A DNA stretch of 64,000 nucleotides from Chthonomonadaceae bacterium (lineage in GTDB: Bacteria > Armatimonadota > Chthonomonadetes > Chthonomonadales > Chthonomonadaceae). The translations under genes were made by a program, and so were the position numbers. Shown here piece after piece: positions 1 to 8,525 of this stretch. Position 1 is the first letter of the stretch; each line of letters starts with the position of its first letter. The notes beneath the pieces are model-generated. The model did not search any database, had not been told where the DNA came from, and saw only the letters and a list, made by a program, of their open reading frames with translations. The DNA lies in the NCBI GenBank assembly GCA_027459665.1, contig DAIDHN010000009.1, forward strand, positions 19,110 through 83,109, in the 5' to 3' direction.

Positions 1-567
1 ACCAAGGGTCTTAACCAGATTGTTACACCAGATATACAACCGGTTGGACAACTCAGCCTCAGCCTGCAGCTGCAGGATGCACGCATTGGCAACAGTATTG
101 AACTGCAGGGAGAACTGGGGATTACAAAGCGGCTGGAGGCTGCGGTGTTTGAAGGTTTTCAGCCGGGTGATACCCTGCTGAACGTTGAGTACAGCCTGGC
201 AGACAGGCATCCATGGCTGCTTTCAACCGGCTTCATCAACTGGTCGCCTATACATGGCGGCATTCAGCCGTTTTTGGAGGGTGGGTACTACAAGGGGAAA
301 AATGAGGCAATGGCCGGGGTAATTGATGTTGCCAATCAGATTTTTCCGCTCTTGGGGTTTGCCCACCAGCAAACCAGCAAACTTCTGCTGCAGGCTGATT
401 TTGAAGGCGGCCCGGCAAACTTTACCACGCTTGGGTTTACATACAGCGCAACCCCTTCATTCAACATCAATCCAGCGCTTTACTTCAATAATTCCCGCCC
501 GGGGCGTGTTTCTGCGTACATTGTGTTTACCTATACCTTCACGGCATTTACGCCTCATTCTCACTAA
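1..567 (+). CDS. C-terminal part of an outer-membrane barrel-like protein (partial)
   Basis: The reading frame is open from base 1, so the gene starts outside the window; 188 residues and the stop are visible. An internal GTG at 145 could be mistaken for a start, but coding continues through it with a similar beta-rich pattern. The visible part alternates short hydrophobic strands with Gly/Asn/Pro turns and ends in aromatic, strand-like segments (YIVFTYTFTAF). This is typical of an outer-membrane beta barrel, although the last residues PHSH are not a classic terminal Phe. There are no catalytic motifs. No family is recognised with certainty. It could also be a secreted beta-sandwich. The next gene is convergent and ends 50 bases away. 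Confidence 0.6.
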   Translation, partial: TKGLNQIVTPDIQPVGQLSLSLQLQDARIGNSIELQGELGITKRLEAAVFEGFQPGDTLLNVEYSLADRHPWLLSTGFINWSPIHGGIQPFLEGGYYKGKNEAMAGVIDVANQIFPLLGFAHQQTSKLLLQADFEGGPANFTTLGFTYSATPSFNINPALYFNNSRPGRVSAYIVFTYTFTAFTPHSH

Positions 568-617
568 ATGCAAAAGCTGCTCCCTGCACGCCAGGTGCAG
601 GGAGTATGAAGACCGGT

Positions 618-1835
618 TTACCCCGCGAGTGCTGCCTTCTCCAGGGCCTGCTGCAGGTCTGAAATCAGGTCATCGGGGTGTTCCAGGCCGATGTGCAGCC
701 GAACCAGCCACCTTTCCCCTTCGCCATCGGTAAAAGCTTCTGCAGGATGATGCGATGCAAGGGCAAGGCTTTCAAACCCGCCCCAGCTGCAGCCAATTCC
801 AAAGTAGCGCAGAGCATTTGCCAGGGCAAATGAGGGCGCACGGCCCTGTTTCTTAAGCTCCACAGAAAGCAGCCCGCTTACCCCTCGCAGCTGCCTGGCG
901 GTAAGCTCTTTCTGCGGGTCAGAATTGCTGCCCGGAAAGTAGATGCGCCTGACTTGCGAATGCCCTTCGAGCATGGCGGCCACCTTTTTGGCGTTCTGGC
1001 AGTGGTGCTGCATACGAATGGGCAGCGTGCGCAGCCCGCGTATAAGCAGCCAGGAAGAAAACGGATCGAGGATGGCGCCGAGTGTAAGCCCCTCATTTAC
1101 AATGAGCGGGTGCATTAACTCACGGCTGCCGCATACCACTCCGGCTACGATATCGCTGTGCCCGCCCAGGTACTTGGTGGCAGAATGCACTACCAGGTCT
1201 ACCCCCATTGCCAGCGGGTTCTGATAAATTGGAGTAGCCCAGGAATTATCGCAAATGGTGCGCGCGCCATGTTTTCGGGCAATGTGAGCCACTGCTTCCA
1301 GGTCCTGCTGGCGCATGAGAATGCTGGATGGGGATTCCAGGTAGAGCAGAGTGGTTTCTGGGCGGATGGCCTCAGCGTATTCCTGCGGCGATGAGCCGTC
1401 TATAAAAGTGGTTTGCACGCCAAACCGGGGAAGATAGTTTGCCAGCAGCTGGCGCGTGGGGCCGTAGGTGGTATGCGGAGCGATTACATGGCTGCCTGCC
1501 TTGATGCACGAGAGAACGGCGGCAGAAATTGCACCCATGCCGCTTCCAAAGCATCTGGCCTGTTCTGCACCTTCCAGTGCGGCTATTTTTGCTTCTGCTG
1601 CGTCGGTGGTAGGGTTTCCTACGCGGGTGTAGTCATAATGACGGCTCATGCCAGAGGCAACAGCCTCTTCGTTCGGCTGCAGGGCATAGTTTGCAAACCG
1701 CTCTTCCATGGTGTTGAGTACGAACAGCGAGTTTTGGTAAATGGGCGGAATCACTGCTCCATTGTGCTGAGAGGGGTCTTCGCCCAGATGCGCGCAGATG
1801 GTTTCTGCATGGCGTGAAGGAAATGGGGTTTCCAT
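618..1835 (-). CDS. PLP-dependent trans-sulfuration enzyme (cystathionine beta-lyase / gamma-synthase family)
   Basis: This is a 405-residue Cys/Met-metabolism PLP enzyme, the usual family length (380-410). The PLP lysine is Lys221 in the family motif HSATKYLGGHSD. Upstream are the expected YTRVGNPT segment (about 69-76), the phosphate-binding GSGMGAI region (98-104) and the DNSWATP Asp loop (196-202). The family acts in the cytoplasm and interconverts cystathionine, homocysteine, cysteine and O-acyl-homoserine. Sequence alone does not separate MetC, MetB and CGL types, so no symbol is given. The start is the ATG at 1835, because AGGAG lies just upstream; longer in-frame starts have no ribosome site. 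It stands alone, divergent from the GH20 gene. Confidence 0.85.
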   Translation of the reverse strand: METPFPSRHAETICAHLGEDPSQHNGAVIPPIYQNSLFVLNTMEERFANYALQPNEEAVASGMSRHYDYTRVGNPTTDAAEAKIAALEGAEQARCFGSGMGAISAAVLSCIKAGSHVIAPHTTYGPTRQLLANYLPRFGVQTTFIDGSSPQEYAEAIRPETTLLYLESPSSILMRQQDLEAVAHIARKHGARTICDNSWATPIYQNPLAMGVDLVVHSATKYLGGHSDIVAGVVCGSRELMHPLIVNEGLTLGAILDPFSSWLLIRGLRTLPIRMQHHCQNAKKVAAMLEGHSQVRRIYFPGSNSDPQKELTARQLRGVSGLLSVELKKQGRAPSFALANALRYFGIGCSWGGFESLALASHHPAEAFTDGEGERWLVRLHIGLEHPDDLISDLQQALEKAALAG

Positions 1836-2011
1836 AGCTTCTCCTGAAAAAGTATGCATACAGAATACCCGCTGCCCTCCTTCTCTCATTGCAGTCTGCT
1901 CTCTCATTTACAAGCGATGTCGTACAGCCTGAGCCATGTATGAAAAGTGAGGCCGCATATGCAGGTATTATGCTTTGCATCTGCATGCTGCATACCAGGG
2001 AGTTCAAGAGG

Positions 2012-4936
2012 GTGAACTTTTACATCAAACTGCTTTTTTGTCTTCTGCTTGCAACCGCTTCGGCCAGGCTGTCTGCCGCGGTGCCGATTTCGCCAGCTGC
2101 CTCCCTGCAGATTGGGCGTTATACAGTGCGCTATCAGAATGGATTCTCGCTTCGCTGGGATGATGTGCGACTGGCAGAAGGCGGTCTGCTACAGCTGTTT
2201 GCACCGCAATATGCAGAAGGATATTACAGCTCTGCCGATTCGCCTGCTGCTGCGGCAGAGCGGCTGCCAGACGGAGGGGTGAGGTATACAGCCCTTTTTA
2301 GCTATCAGAGCGGGGCGCAAAAATTTACCGCCCGTCAGCAAATATCGGTACACCCTGGCAATATGGTGCATTTTTCAATCACCATGCTCTGGCAGGGGCC
2401 GCATGCCGCGCTGGTGGAATGGAACCCGATGCTGCTAACCATTGCCCCGTTTTTGGGGGCGCAGTACACTGCAGTTTCTGAGCAGGGCATAGGCACAACG
2501 GGGGTGCTGCCCTGGCAGCCGCCGACGGATGCGAAAGGCATGCGCGATATTTGCGCATCTTTTCATACTGTGGTCTTCAGGCACACTGCCATAGGAACGG
2601 TAATTCTGCAAAGCAAAGATTCTGGCCCTGTGCTGGGTGATGGCCGCAAAGACCCTTATCTGCAAGACCCCAATACCCTCTGGCCAGGTTTGCTGGGCAA
2701 AACGCTGCTGCCGGGTAAGCCGCTGCAATGTTCTTTCACCCTCAGAGTGCAGCCGGATTCTCCTGTTCCTTCACAGCTCCCTTCGCTCAGTGCCCCTGCC
2801 GCCGTGATGCCCGCAGCACTGATGAATACCGCTCATGCGCAGACAGGCCTGCCTCCTTTGCTTGATGCATCTGGCAGCCCTGTTCTGGTTCCGCAGCCCA
2901 AGCAGACAGTGTGGCAGAGCGGAAGGTTTGCGGTGCAGAAGGGACTTGCAGCAGACCTGCACATTGCCGGAAGCGCCTCTTTAGAGGATGGGGTATACAC
3001 AGCGCTTCATGCCTTGCAGAAAGAGATAAGGCAGCGTGCAGGCACATTGCCAGAAGTACCGCAGGGCAGGCGGCATACGGTATGGATTGGACTTGCAGGT
3101 GCGCAAGGCATGCCAGCAGGCGCACCAGAGGCACCTGAACATGAGGAAGGCTATGCAATTGCGATTTCGCCGCAGCGGCTGATTCTTGTGGGCAGGGATG
3201 CAGAGGGGGTGCAATGGGGAATTGAAACTCTCAGGCAGCTTTTGCAGAGCAACAGCCGCGGGGCATGGTTTCGGGCGGTGCATATTGATGACTGGCCATC
3301 ACTGCGGTTTCGAGGAGCGCATCTGTTTGTGGGCAGAAATGCGCTGCCCTTTCATGAAAAACTGGCTGCCCGCATATTTGCCCCGCTCAAACTGAACCGG
3401 GTAGTGCTTGAATGCGAGTACACTGCATGGAAATCGCACCCGGAACTGCATGTGCCGTTCGATATGTCGAGGGAAGATTTGCGAGCAGATGCGCTGTTTT
3501 TTCGTTTGTGCGGTCTGCAGCCAATCCCATTGATTGCTACGCTGGGGCACTGCGGCTGGATGTTTGTGAACGGTCAGAACCGAAACATGGCAGAAGACCC
3601 GCACAAGCCTTTTGACTATGATGTGAGCAACCCGGCAGTGTACAAGCTGGTGTTTTCTATTTTTCGTGAGGCACTGCAGCTTTTTCCGCATGCAAAATGG
3701 TTTCACATTGGGCACGATGAGGTGGCCATACCGCACTTTAGCGGGTTCGGCGAGTACCCATACAGAAAACAGAACAGAAACAAGGGGCTGGTGTGCCTTT
3801 TTGATACTGATACCATGCGTTTGCACAACTGGCTGGCTCGGCACGGGGTGAAGACCATGTTGTGGGGAGACATGCTGCTTAACAGCAAGGAGGGCATACC
3901 CAATGCCCGCAACCCGGAAATGAGCGCTGCCAATGCCCCATCTGCGGCTGCAGCAAAATCCATGCGCGCTGGCCTGCCGCATGGCATGACCCTCTGTGAC
4001 TGGCGGTACTCACCGGGCAGTGAACAGCGGAACGGGCTGGCGATATTTGAGAAGTGCGGGCAGAATGCCATTGGCTGCAGCTGGTTTCAGCCTGAAAACA
4101 TTCGCGGCTGGGTACAGCAGATAATTGCCCATCATGCCAAAGGGCTTCTGCAAACAACCTGGGCGGGATACAACAGCCGGGCTTACAAACTGGAGACAGA
4201 TTACCGGCAGTTCACAGCCTTTTTATACGCGGCAGAGTATGCCTGGAGCGGAAGCGATGCTGCCCCGGATGCGCTGCCCTGGCGGGCACCGGCTTTGTTT
4301 TATCGGCTGTACGGGCATTCGCTGCCCCCAGGGACGCACCGATCGGGCTGGCAGCTGAACCTAGACGCTGCGGCAAACTGTGCATTTGCAGGGGGAGATG
4401 GACTGCCCTGGAGAATCACTGCTCCTGGAGGAACAGAGGCAGGCGTGCAGAGGCTGCTCGACAGCGTAACTGGCATTGCAGTGCAGTGCGGTGCGGGCAT
4501 TGCACTGGCAGGCGCACTGCAGGCGAATGGACCCGCGGGGCCGCTGCCTGCTGCAGTTTCGCTTGCAGTGGGGCGCAAGGCGGAAGAGCTTGGGGTGCTG
4601 CAGGCACTGCTCTATTCCATTTCAGACGGCAAAGCTGCCGCATCTGTTACGGTGGTATACGCAGATGGGGTTCGACTGACAGTACCGCTTTATGCCGGCA
4701 GAGAGACTGCCGCCCTCAACGATTTTCGGCCTTCACAGGCATACTCTACCAGTAAAGTGACCCTGCAGGCAGGCAGCACGCCTGTGAGCCTCTGTCTGTT
4801 CCGCTGGAAAAACCCTCGACCGGCTGTGCCCATTGAGCGTATTGAATGGAGGACTTTGAGCAGCCAGGCATCCCCGGTGCTGCTGGGTGTAACCGGGGTA
4901 TCTGAGGCTGAGCCGAAGCTGGGCGGGCAGCGCTGA
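2012..4936 (+). CDS. Secreted GH20-like beta-N-acetylhexosaminidase
   Basis: This large secreted glycoside hydrolase has 974 residues from a GTG start. The GTG is preceded at nine bases by AGGGAG and opens a clean signal peptide (VNFYIKLLFCLLLATASARLS). An upstream ATG in the same frame would bury the signal. Residues about 25-280 form a beta-sandwich-like N-terminal region. The next part resembles the GH20b domain (EEGYAIAISPQRLILVGRD, then a Trp-Gly-Ile-Glu segment). The GH20 TIM barrel follows, with HIGHDEV at 565-571; Asp569-Glu570 are the family catalytic pair in substrate-assisted hydrolysis of terminal GlcNAc or GalNAc. A C-terminal region of about 200 residues is unassigned. Length exceeds ordinary GH20 enzymes. 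The DigH-like gene follows 74 bases later and may act on related glycans. Confidence 0.82.
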   Translation: MNFYIKLLFCLLLATASARLSAAVPISPAASLQIGRYTVRYQNGFSLRWDDVRLAEGGLLQLFAPQYAEGYYSSADSPAAAAERLPDGGVRYTALFSYQSGAQKFTARQQISVHPGNMVHFSITMLWQGPHAALVEWNPMLLTIAPFLGAQYTAVSEQGIGTTGVLPWQPPTDAKGMRDICASFHTVVFRHTAIGTVILQSKDSGPVLGDGRKDPYLQDPNTLWPGLLGKTLLPGKPLQCSFTLRVQPDSPVPSQLPSLSAPAAVMPAALMNTAHAQTGLPPLLDASGSPVLVPQPKQTVWQSGRFAVQKGLAADLHIAGSASLEDGVYTALHALQKEIRQRAGTLPEVPQGRRHTVWIGLAGAQGMPAGAPEAPEHEEGYAIAISPQRLILVGRDAEGVQWGIETLRQLLQSNSRGAWFRAVHIDDWPSLRFRGAHLFVGRNALPFHEKLAARIFAPLKLNRVVLECEYTAWKSHPELHVPFDMSREDLRADALFFRLCGLQPIPLIATLGHCGWMFVNGQNRNMAEDPHKPFDYDVSNPAVYKLVFSIFREALQLFPHAKWFHIGHDEVAIPHFSGFGEYPYRKQNRNKGLVCLFDTDTMRLHNWLARHGVKTMLWGDMLLNSKEGIPNARNPEMSAANAPSAAAAKSMRAGLPHGMTLCDWRYSPGSEQRNGLAIFEKCGQNAIGCSWFQPENIRGWVQQIIAHHAKGLLQTTWAGYNSRAYKLETDYRQFTAFLYAAEYAWSGSDAAPDALPWRAPALFYRLYGHSLPPGTHRSGWQLNLDAAANCAFAGGDGLPWRITAPGGTEAGVQRLLDSVTGIAVQCGAGIALAGALQANGPAGPLPAAVSLAVGRKAEELGVLQALLYSISDGKAAASVTVVYADGVRLTVPLYAGRETAALNDFRPSQAYSTSKVTLQAGSTPVSLCLFRWKNPRPAVPIERIEWRTLSSQASPVLLGVTGVSEAEPKLGGQR

Positions 4937-5010
4937 GGCGATCACTTACTTTTTCTTCTGGCCCATCAGTTATGAAACAGAACCATGCGTTTGTTGCGTA
5001 AGGTTTGAAT

Positions 5011-6531
5011 ATGCGTACCTCTACCGTTTTGCTGCTGCTGAGCTGCCCTGTGTTTTTTGCTGCCTGTGCAGGTGCAGCAAAACTGCCTGTGCCCCCTTCT
5101 GTACCCCGTGAGTTTCGCGCTGTGTGGGTTGCTACAGTTGCCAACAGCGACTGGCCGTCACGGCCTGGCCTGCCAAGCGCTGAACAGAAGGCTGAATTTC
5201 TGCATATTCTGAACACAGCACAGCGGCTGCACCTCAATTGTGTGGTATTACAGGTGCGCCCTGCCGCAGATGCCTTCTATGATTCTGCTTTGGAACCCTG
5301 GTCTTATTTTCTGACCGGAAAAGACGGCCGGGCGCCTGTGCCAGCCTACGATCCGCTTGCCTGGGCTGTGCATGAGGCCCATTTGCGCGGGATGCAGCTG
5401 GAGGCATGGTTCAATCCGTTTCGGGCCTGGTTTCCAACTGAAAAATCGCCGCCTGCCGCCTGCCAGGTATGCAGGGCGCACCCAAACTGGATAGTGCATT
5501 ATGGCAGCCAGACCTGGCTAGATCCGGGCAGGCTGGCGGTTCAGCGCTATGTGCTGAAGGTAATTGCCGATGTTGTTCGGCGCTACCACATAGACGGGGT
5601 TCAGATAGATGACTATTTTTATCCGTACCCGGTGCGTGTGCACGGCAGCTACCTGCCATTCAACGATCAGGCTTCTTACCGCAGTTACCTGCATGCGGGC
5701 GGCAAACTGGGGCTGCATAATTGGCGCAGGCAAAACATCAATCGTTTTGTGGCGGCGCTGTACAGCACCGTGAAAGCCATTCAGCCCGAAGTTCTGGTAG
5801 GCATCAGCCCGTTTGGAATATGGAGACCTGGGCAGCCGGCGGGCATACAGGGATACGATGCCTATGCACGCATTTACTGCGACTCGCGCAAGTGGCTGCA
5901 GCGGGGGGATATGGATTATCTTGCCCCGCAGCTTTACTGGCCCATAGAGCACCCTGCGCAGAGCTTTACCGCTTTGCTAAACTGGTGGGTGCAGCAGGAT
6001 GCGCACGCACGCCATATCTGGCCAGGTCTCTATATTGGCAGGGTAGGGGCAGAAGGCGGGGCGCATCCCTGGCCAGCCAGTGAGATTGTGCGCCAGATAG
6101 AGTACGCGCGCACTCTGCCGCTGAGCCGGGGAAGCATATTTTTTAGTGCATCTACCCTGCTGCAAAATGCCGGAGGGCTTGACGATCAGCTCAAGAAAAT
6201 TTTTCTTACGCCGGCTCTTCCTCCTGCATCACCCTGGCTTGAGAAGAAAGCGCCGAAAATGCCTGTGCTGGTTGATATGAAAGCTGAGGCCGGCAGTGTG
6301 TTGCTGAATTGGAAGGCGGGGGCAGGCAGTGTTCCGCTGCGCTTTTGGGTGCTGCAGACACTGCAGAACGGCAGCTGGCAGCTGAGCATTCTGCCGCTGA
6401 ACCAGACCAGTGCGGTATTGCCTGCAGCAGTAGAGGAGGCAGCGGTTTCTGCAGTGACTACTGCCTCTGTTTGTTCCAAGCCGCTTTGCGTGCAGTGTGT
6501 GCCGCTTTCCTCAGCGGGCAAGCAGAGGTGA
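5011..6531 (+). CDS. DigH/YngK-like glycosyl hydrolase (GHL10 family), exported
   Basis: This 506-residue exported protein belongs to the glycosyl-hydrolase-like 10 family. The N-terminus is a signal peptide ending FFAAC, so Cys18 could be a lipoprotein site, although the lipobox is not ideal. Family signatures are clear: REFRAVWVATVANSDWPS at 33-50, LQVRPAADAFY further on, EAWFNPFRAW, and QIDDYFYPYP with Asp200-Asp201 in the likely active-site region. Residues beyond about 410 form a fibronectin-like beta tail. In E. coli, DigH is an outer-membrane lipoprotein that cleaves denuded peptidoglycan glycan strands, so a cell-wall or glycan-processing role is inferred. The ATG at 5011 is preferred over the TTG at 5005 because TAAGGT sits at good spacing. 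The 3' end overlaps convergent mqnC by 21 bases. Confidence 0.82.
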   Translation: MRTSTVLLLLSCPVFFAACAGAAKLPVPPSVPREFRAVWVATVANSDWPSRPGLPSAEQKAEFLHILNTAQRLHLNCVVLQVRPAADAFYDSALEPWSYFLTGKDGRAPVPAYDPLAWAVHEAHLRGMQLEAWFNPFRAWFPTEKSPPAACQVCRAHPNWIVHYGSQTWLDPGRLAVQRYVLKVIADVVRRYHIDGVQIDDYFYPYPVRVHGSYLPFNDQASYRSYLHAGGKLGLHNWRRQNINRFVAALYSTVKAIQPEVLVGISPFGIWRPGQPAGIQGYDAYARIYCDSRKWLQRGDMDYLAPQLYWPIEHPAQSFTALLNWWVQQDAHARHIWPGLYIGRVGAEGGAHPWPASEIVRQIEYARTLPLSRGSIFFSASTLLQNAGGLDDQLKKIFLTPALPPASPWLEKKAPKMPVLVDMKAEAGSVLLNWKAGAGSVPLRFWVLQTLQNGSWQLSILPLNQTSAVLPAAVEEAAVSAVTTASVCSKPLCVQCVPLSSAGKQR

Positions 6532-7641
6532 GCCTTCGGGCACTCCTTTGGGCAGCAGCTGATACTGGGTGGTGCGGCGCATTGGTTCGTACCCGGCATC
6601 GCGAATCAGTCTTTCCATTTCTTCAATGGGCATGGTGAAGGCGCATCCTGCCGATGAAACCACATTTTCTTCCATCATGGTGCTGCCGAAATCATTGAGG
6701 CCGTAGTGCAGCGCTATCTGGGCAATTTTGGGGCCTTGAGTTACCCACGATGCCTGCATGTGCGGGATATTGTCTAGCATGAGACGTGAAACGGCTACGG
6801 TGCGCAGGTAGTCGAAGGCGCTGGCACGCTCTCCCTGCAACTCAGTGCCATCGGGTTGAAATGACCAGGGAATGAATGCAGTGAAGCCTCCTGTTTCATC
6901 CTGCAGGGCGCGTGCGCTCAACAGATGCTGCAGCCTGTCTTCTATGGTGTCTACCGAACCGTACATCATGGTAACTGTAGTGCGCAGGCCAGCGCGGTGT
7001 GCTTCCCGCATGCACTGCAGCCATTCTTCAGCGGTATCCTTGTAGGGAGAAATCGTTTCGCGCACCCTGTCGGTCAGAATTTCCGCTCCTCCTCCCGGCA
7101 CGCTGTCGAGGCCGGCTGCCTTGAGGCGGGCAAACATTTCTGCCTGGGTGAGTTTGCTTATTTTCGCCAGATAGATTAGCTCAGCAGGCGAAAAGGCATG
7201 CAGAATAATGCCATAGGCTCCGAATTTTGTTTTAATGCTGTGCAGCAGGTCTTCGTACCACTCTATTTTCAGTTTTGGGTTCAGGCCGCCCTGCATCAGT
7301 ATTTCTATGCCGCCCAGGTCTATCATTTGCTCTATTTTTTCAAAAATCTGTTCTTTTGAAAGCACATAGCCGTCCATGTGCCCCGGAACGCGGTAGAATG
7401 CGCAGAATTTGCATCGAACCCAGCACACGTTGGTGTAGTTGATGTTTCTACCCACAACATAGGTAACAAGCGAGTTTGTGTCAGGATGCAGTCGTCTCTT
7501 CACGAAGTCGGCCATCTGGGCGAGTTCTGGCAGATTTGGGTGCTGAAACAGTCGCAGGCCATCTTCATACGAGAGGCGTTCTCCTGCGAAAACGCGATCG
7601 GCAATGTCTTCAATTCCACGGCTGGTTTGCAATACGGCCAT
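6511..7641 (-). CDS. mqnC: Cyclic dehypoxanthinyl futalosine synthase MqnC (radical SAM)
   Basis: This is a 376-residue radical SAM enzyme of the MqnC/CofH type. The iron-sulfur cluster motif is Cys73-x3-Cys77-x2-Cys80 within NINYTNVCWVRCKFCAFYR, characteristic of this family. MQGGLNPKL and the PGGGAEILTDRVR segment further on also match. The family catalyses radical cyclisation of dehypoxanthine futalosine in the futalosine route to menaquinone. The ATG at 7641 has GAGGTG about six bases upstream. A consensus TATAAT lies at 7688-7693 on the same strand, so it probably has its own promoter. MqnE is a close paralogue, but the CofH-like cluster motif and spacing favour MqnC. No other mqn gene is in view. 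Confidence 0.9.
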   Translation of the reverse strand: MAVLQTSRGIEDIADRVFAGERLSYEDGLRLFQHPNLPELAQMADFVKRRLHPDTNSLVTYVVGRNINYTNVCWVRCKFCAFYRVPGHMDGYVLSKEQIFEKIEQMIDLGGIEILMQGGLNPKLKIEWYEDLLHSIKTKFGAYGIILHAFSPAELIYLAKISKLTQAEMFARLKAAGLDSVPGGGAEILTDRVRETISPYKDTAEEWLQCMREAHRAGLRTTVTMMYGSVDTIEDRLQHLLSARALQDETGGFTAFIPWSFQPDGTELQGERASAFDYLRTVAVSRLMLDNIPHMQASWVTQGPKIAQIALHYGLNDFGSTMMEENVVSSAGCAFTMPIEEMERLIRDAGYEPMRRTTQYQLLPKGVPEGSPLLAR

Positions 7642-7687
7642 AATTTACACCTCACTGTACTTGCGCATAATTTCACGGAGTATGCCT

Positions 7688-7693
7688 ATTATA
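7688..7693 (-). promoter_or_regulatory. Candidate -10 box (TATAAT) for mqnC
   Basis: Read on the minus strand, this is a perfect TATAAT 47 bases before the mqnC start, in the 101-base gap that follows the GNAT gene. No good TTGACA-like box is found at 16-18 bases, so this rests on the -10 hexamer only. Confidence 0.35.
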
Positions 7694-7742
7694 CTCACAG
7701 CGCTGTTCTGCTGTTCCGAAAAGCGGTATTTGCTGTTTCATT

Positions 7743-8525
7743 TCAGCGCGGAGTCATGTGGCGTCTGAACGGGTTGAGGGCGGCTCTCCGAAATCCCAGC
7801 TTCTGGTAGAGGCTTTCGGCCATGCCATCTGCCTCTGAAAACAGGTAGATCATCTTACACTTTCTGGCAAGGGCATCGGCTACGGTTTGTGCTACCAGTG
7901 CGGATGCAATGCCTTGGCGTCTGAAATCAGGATGAGTGATTACGCTGTCTATGCGTGCCTTGTTGTGCGCGTAAAAGAGGCTGCATGCCGCTGCAGGCAC
8001 ACCGTTTATAGTTGCCATATACAGTGTACAGAGCCGGCTTAGCGCTTCCTCACGGGCTATGCCAATCCAGAACATGCGGCTTGGCTGATCTGGTTCATCC
8101 GAACCATTGAGCGCGATCCAGTCTTCGATCAGTGGGGAAAAAGAGCTGATAGTTTGTATAACAGCGCTGCTTTTCTGCGGGCTGGGGGGCACAGCAGAGT
8201 TGTATTGCAGCATTGCAAACGAGCCGCTGGCAGGCATCAGGCCGGCGCGTCGAAATGCAGCGCCCAGCCCCTGACGCTCTGCAATGGCATCGCAGTCTAC
8301 TACAGGAGGACGGTTGACCTGGTGAAAGTGCTGCATTACCTCATGCACTATTCTGTCTGGGCCTCTTCCGTCATCCCGCAGGTGCAGAGCGCGATTGCAG
8401 TCGCGGTACAGCGGCAGGGCTTCTGAGTGCAGGTACCATGCGCAGCGAGTGGTTTTGGAGTGTGCGCCAAAAGTAAAATAGGCCAGTTCATGCTGCAGCA
8501 GCTCTTCAAGGGCCTCATCGTTCAT
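7743..8525 (-). CDS. GNAT-family N-acetyltransferase
   Basis: This 260-residue protein has a C-terminal GNAT fold. The acetyl-CoA binding motif is VITHPDFRRQGIASALV (RxxGIA type), followed by the usual YLFSEADGMAESLYQKLGFR helix-strand ending. The N-terminal 120 residues are a lineage-specific extension resembling the N-terminal half of two-domain GNATs. The substrate is unknown. Its ATG overlaps the stop of the upstream 1034-residue surface protein gene by one base (TAATG), so the two are probably translationally coupled. No separate ribosome site is evident. The coupling hints at a related function, but the sequence does not show what is acetylated. Confidence 0.8.
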   Translation of the reverse strand: MNDEALEELLQHELAYFTFGAHSKTTRCAWYLHSEALPLYRDCNRALHLRDDGRGPDRIVHEVMQHFHQVNRPPVVDCDAIAERQGLGAAFRRAGLMPASGSFAMLQYNSAVPPSPQKSSAVIQTISSFSPLIEDWIALNGSDEPDQPSRMFWIGIAREEALSRLCTLYMATINGVPAAACSLFYAHNKARIDSVITHPDFRRQGIASALVAQTVADALARKCKMIYLFSEADGMAESLYQKLGFRRAALNPFRRHMTPR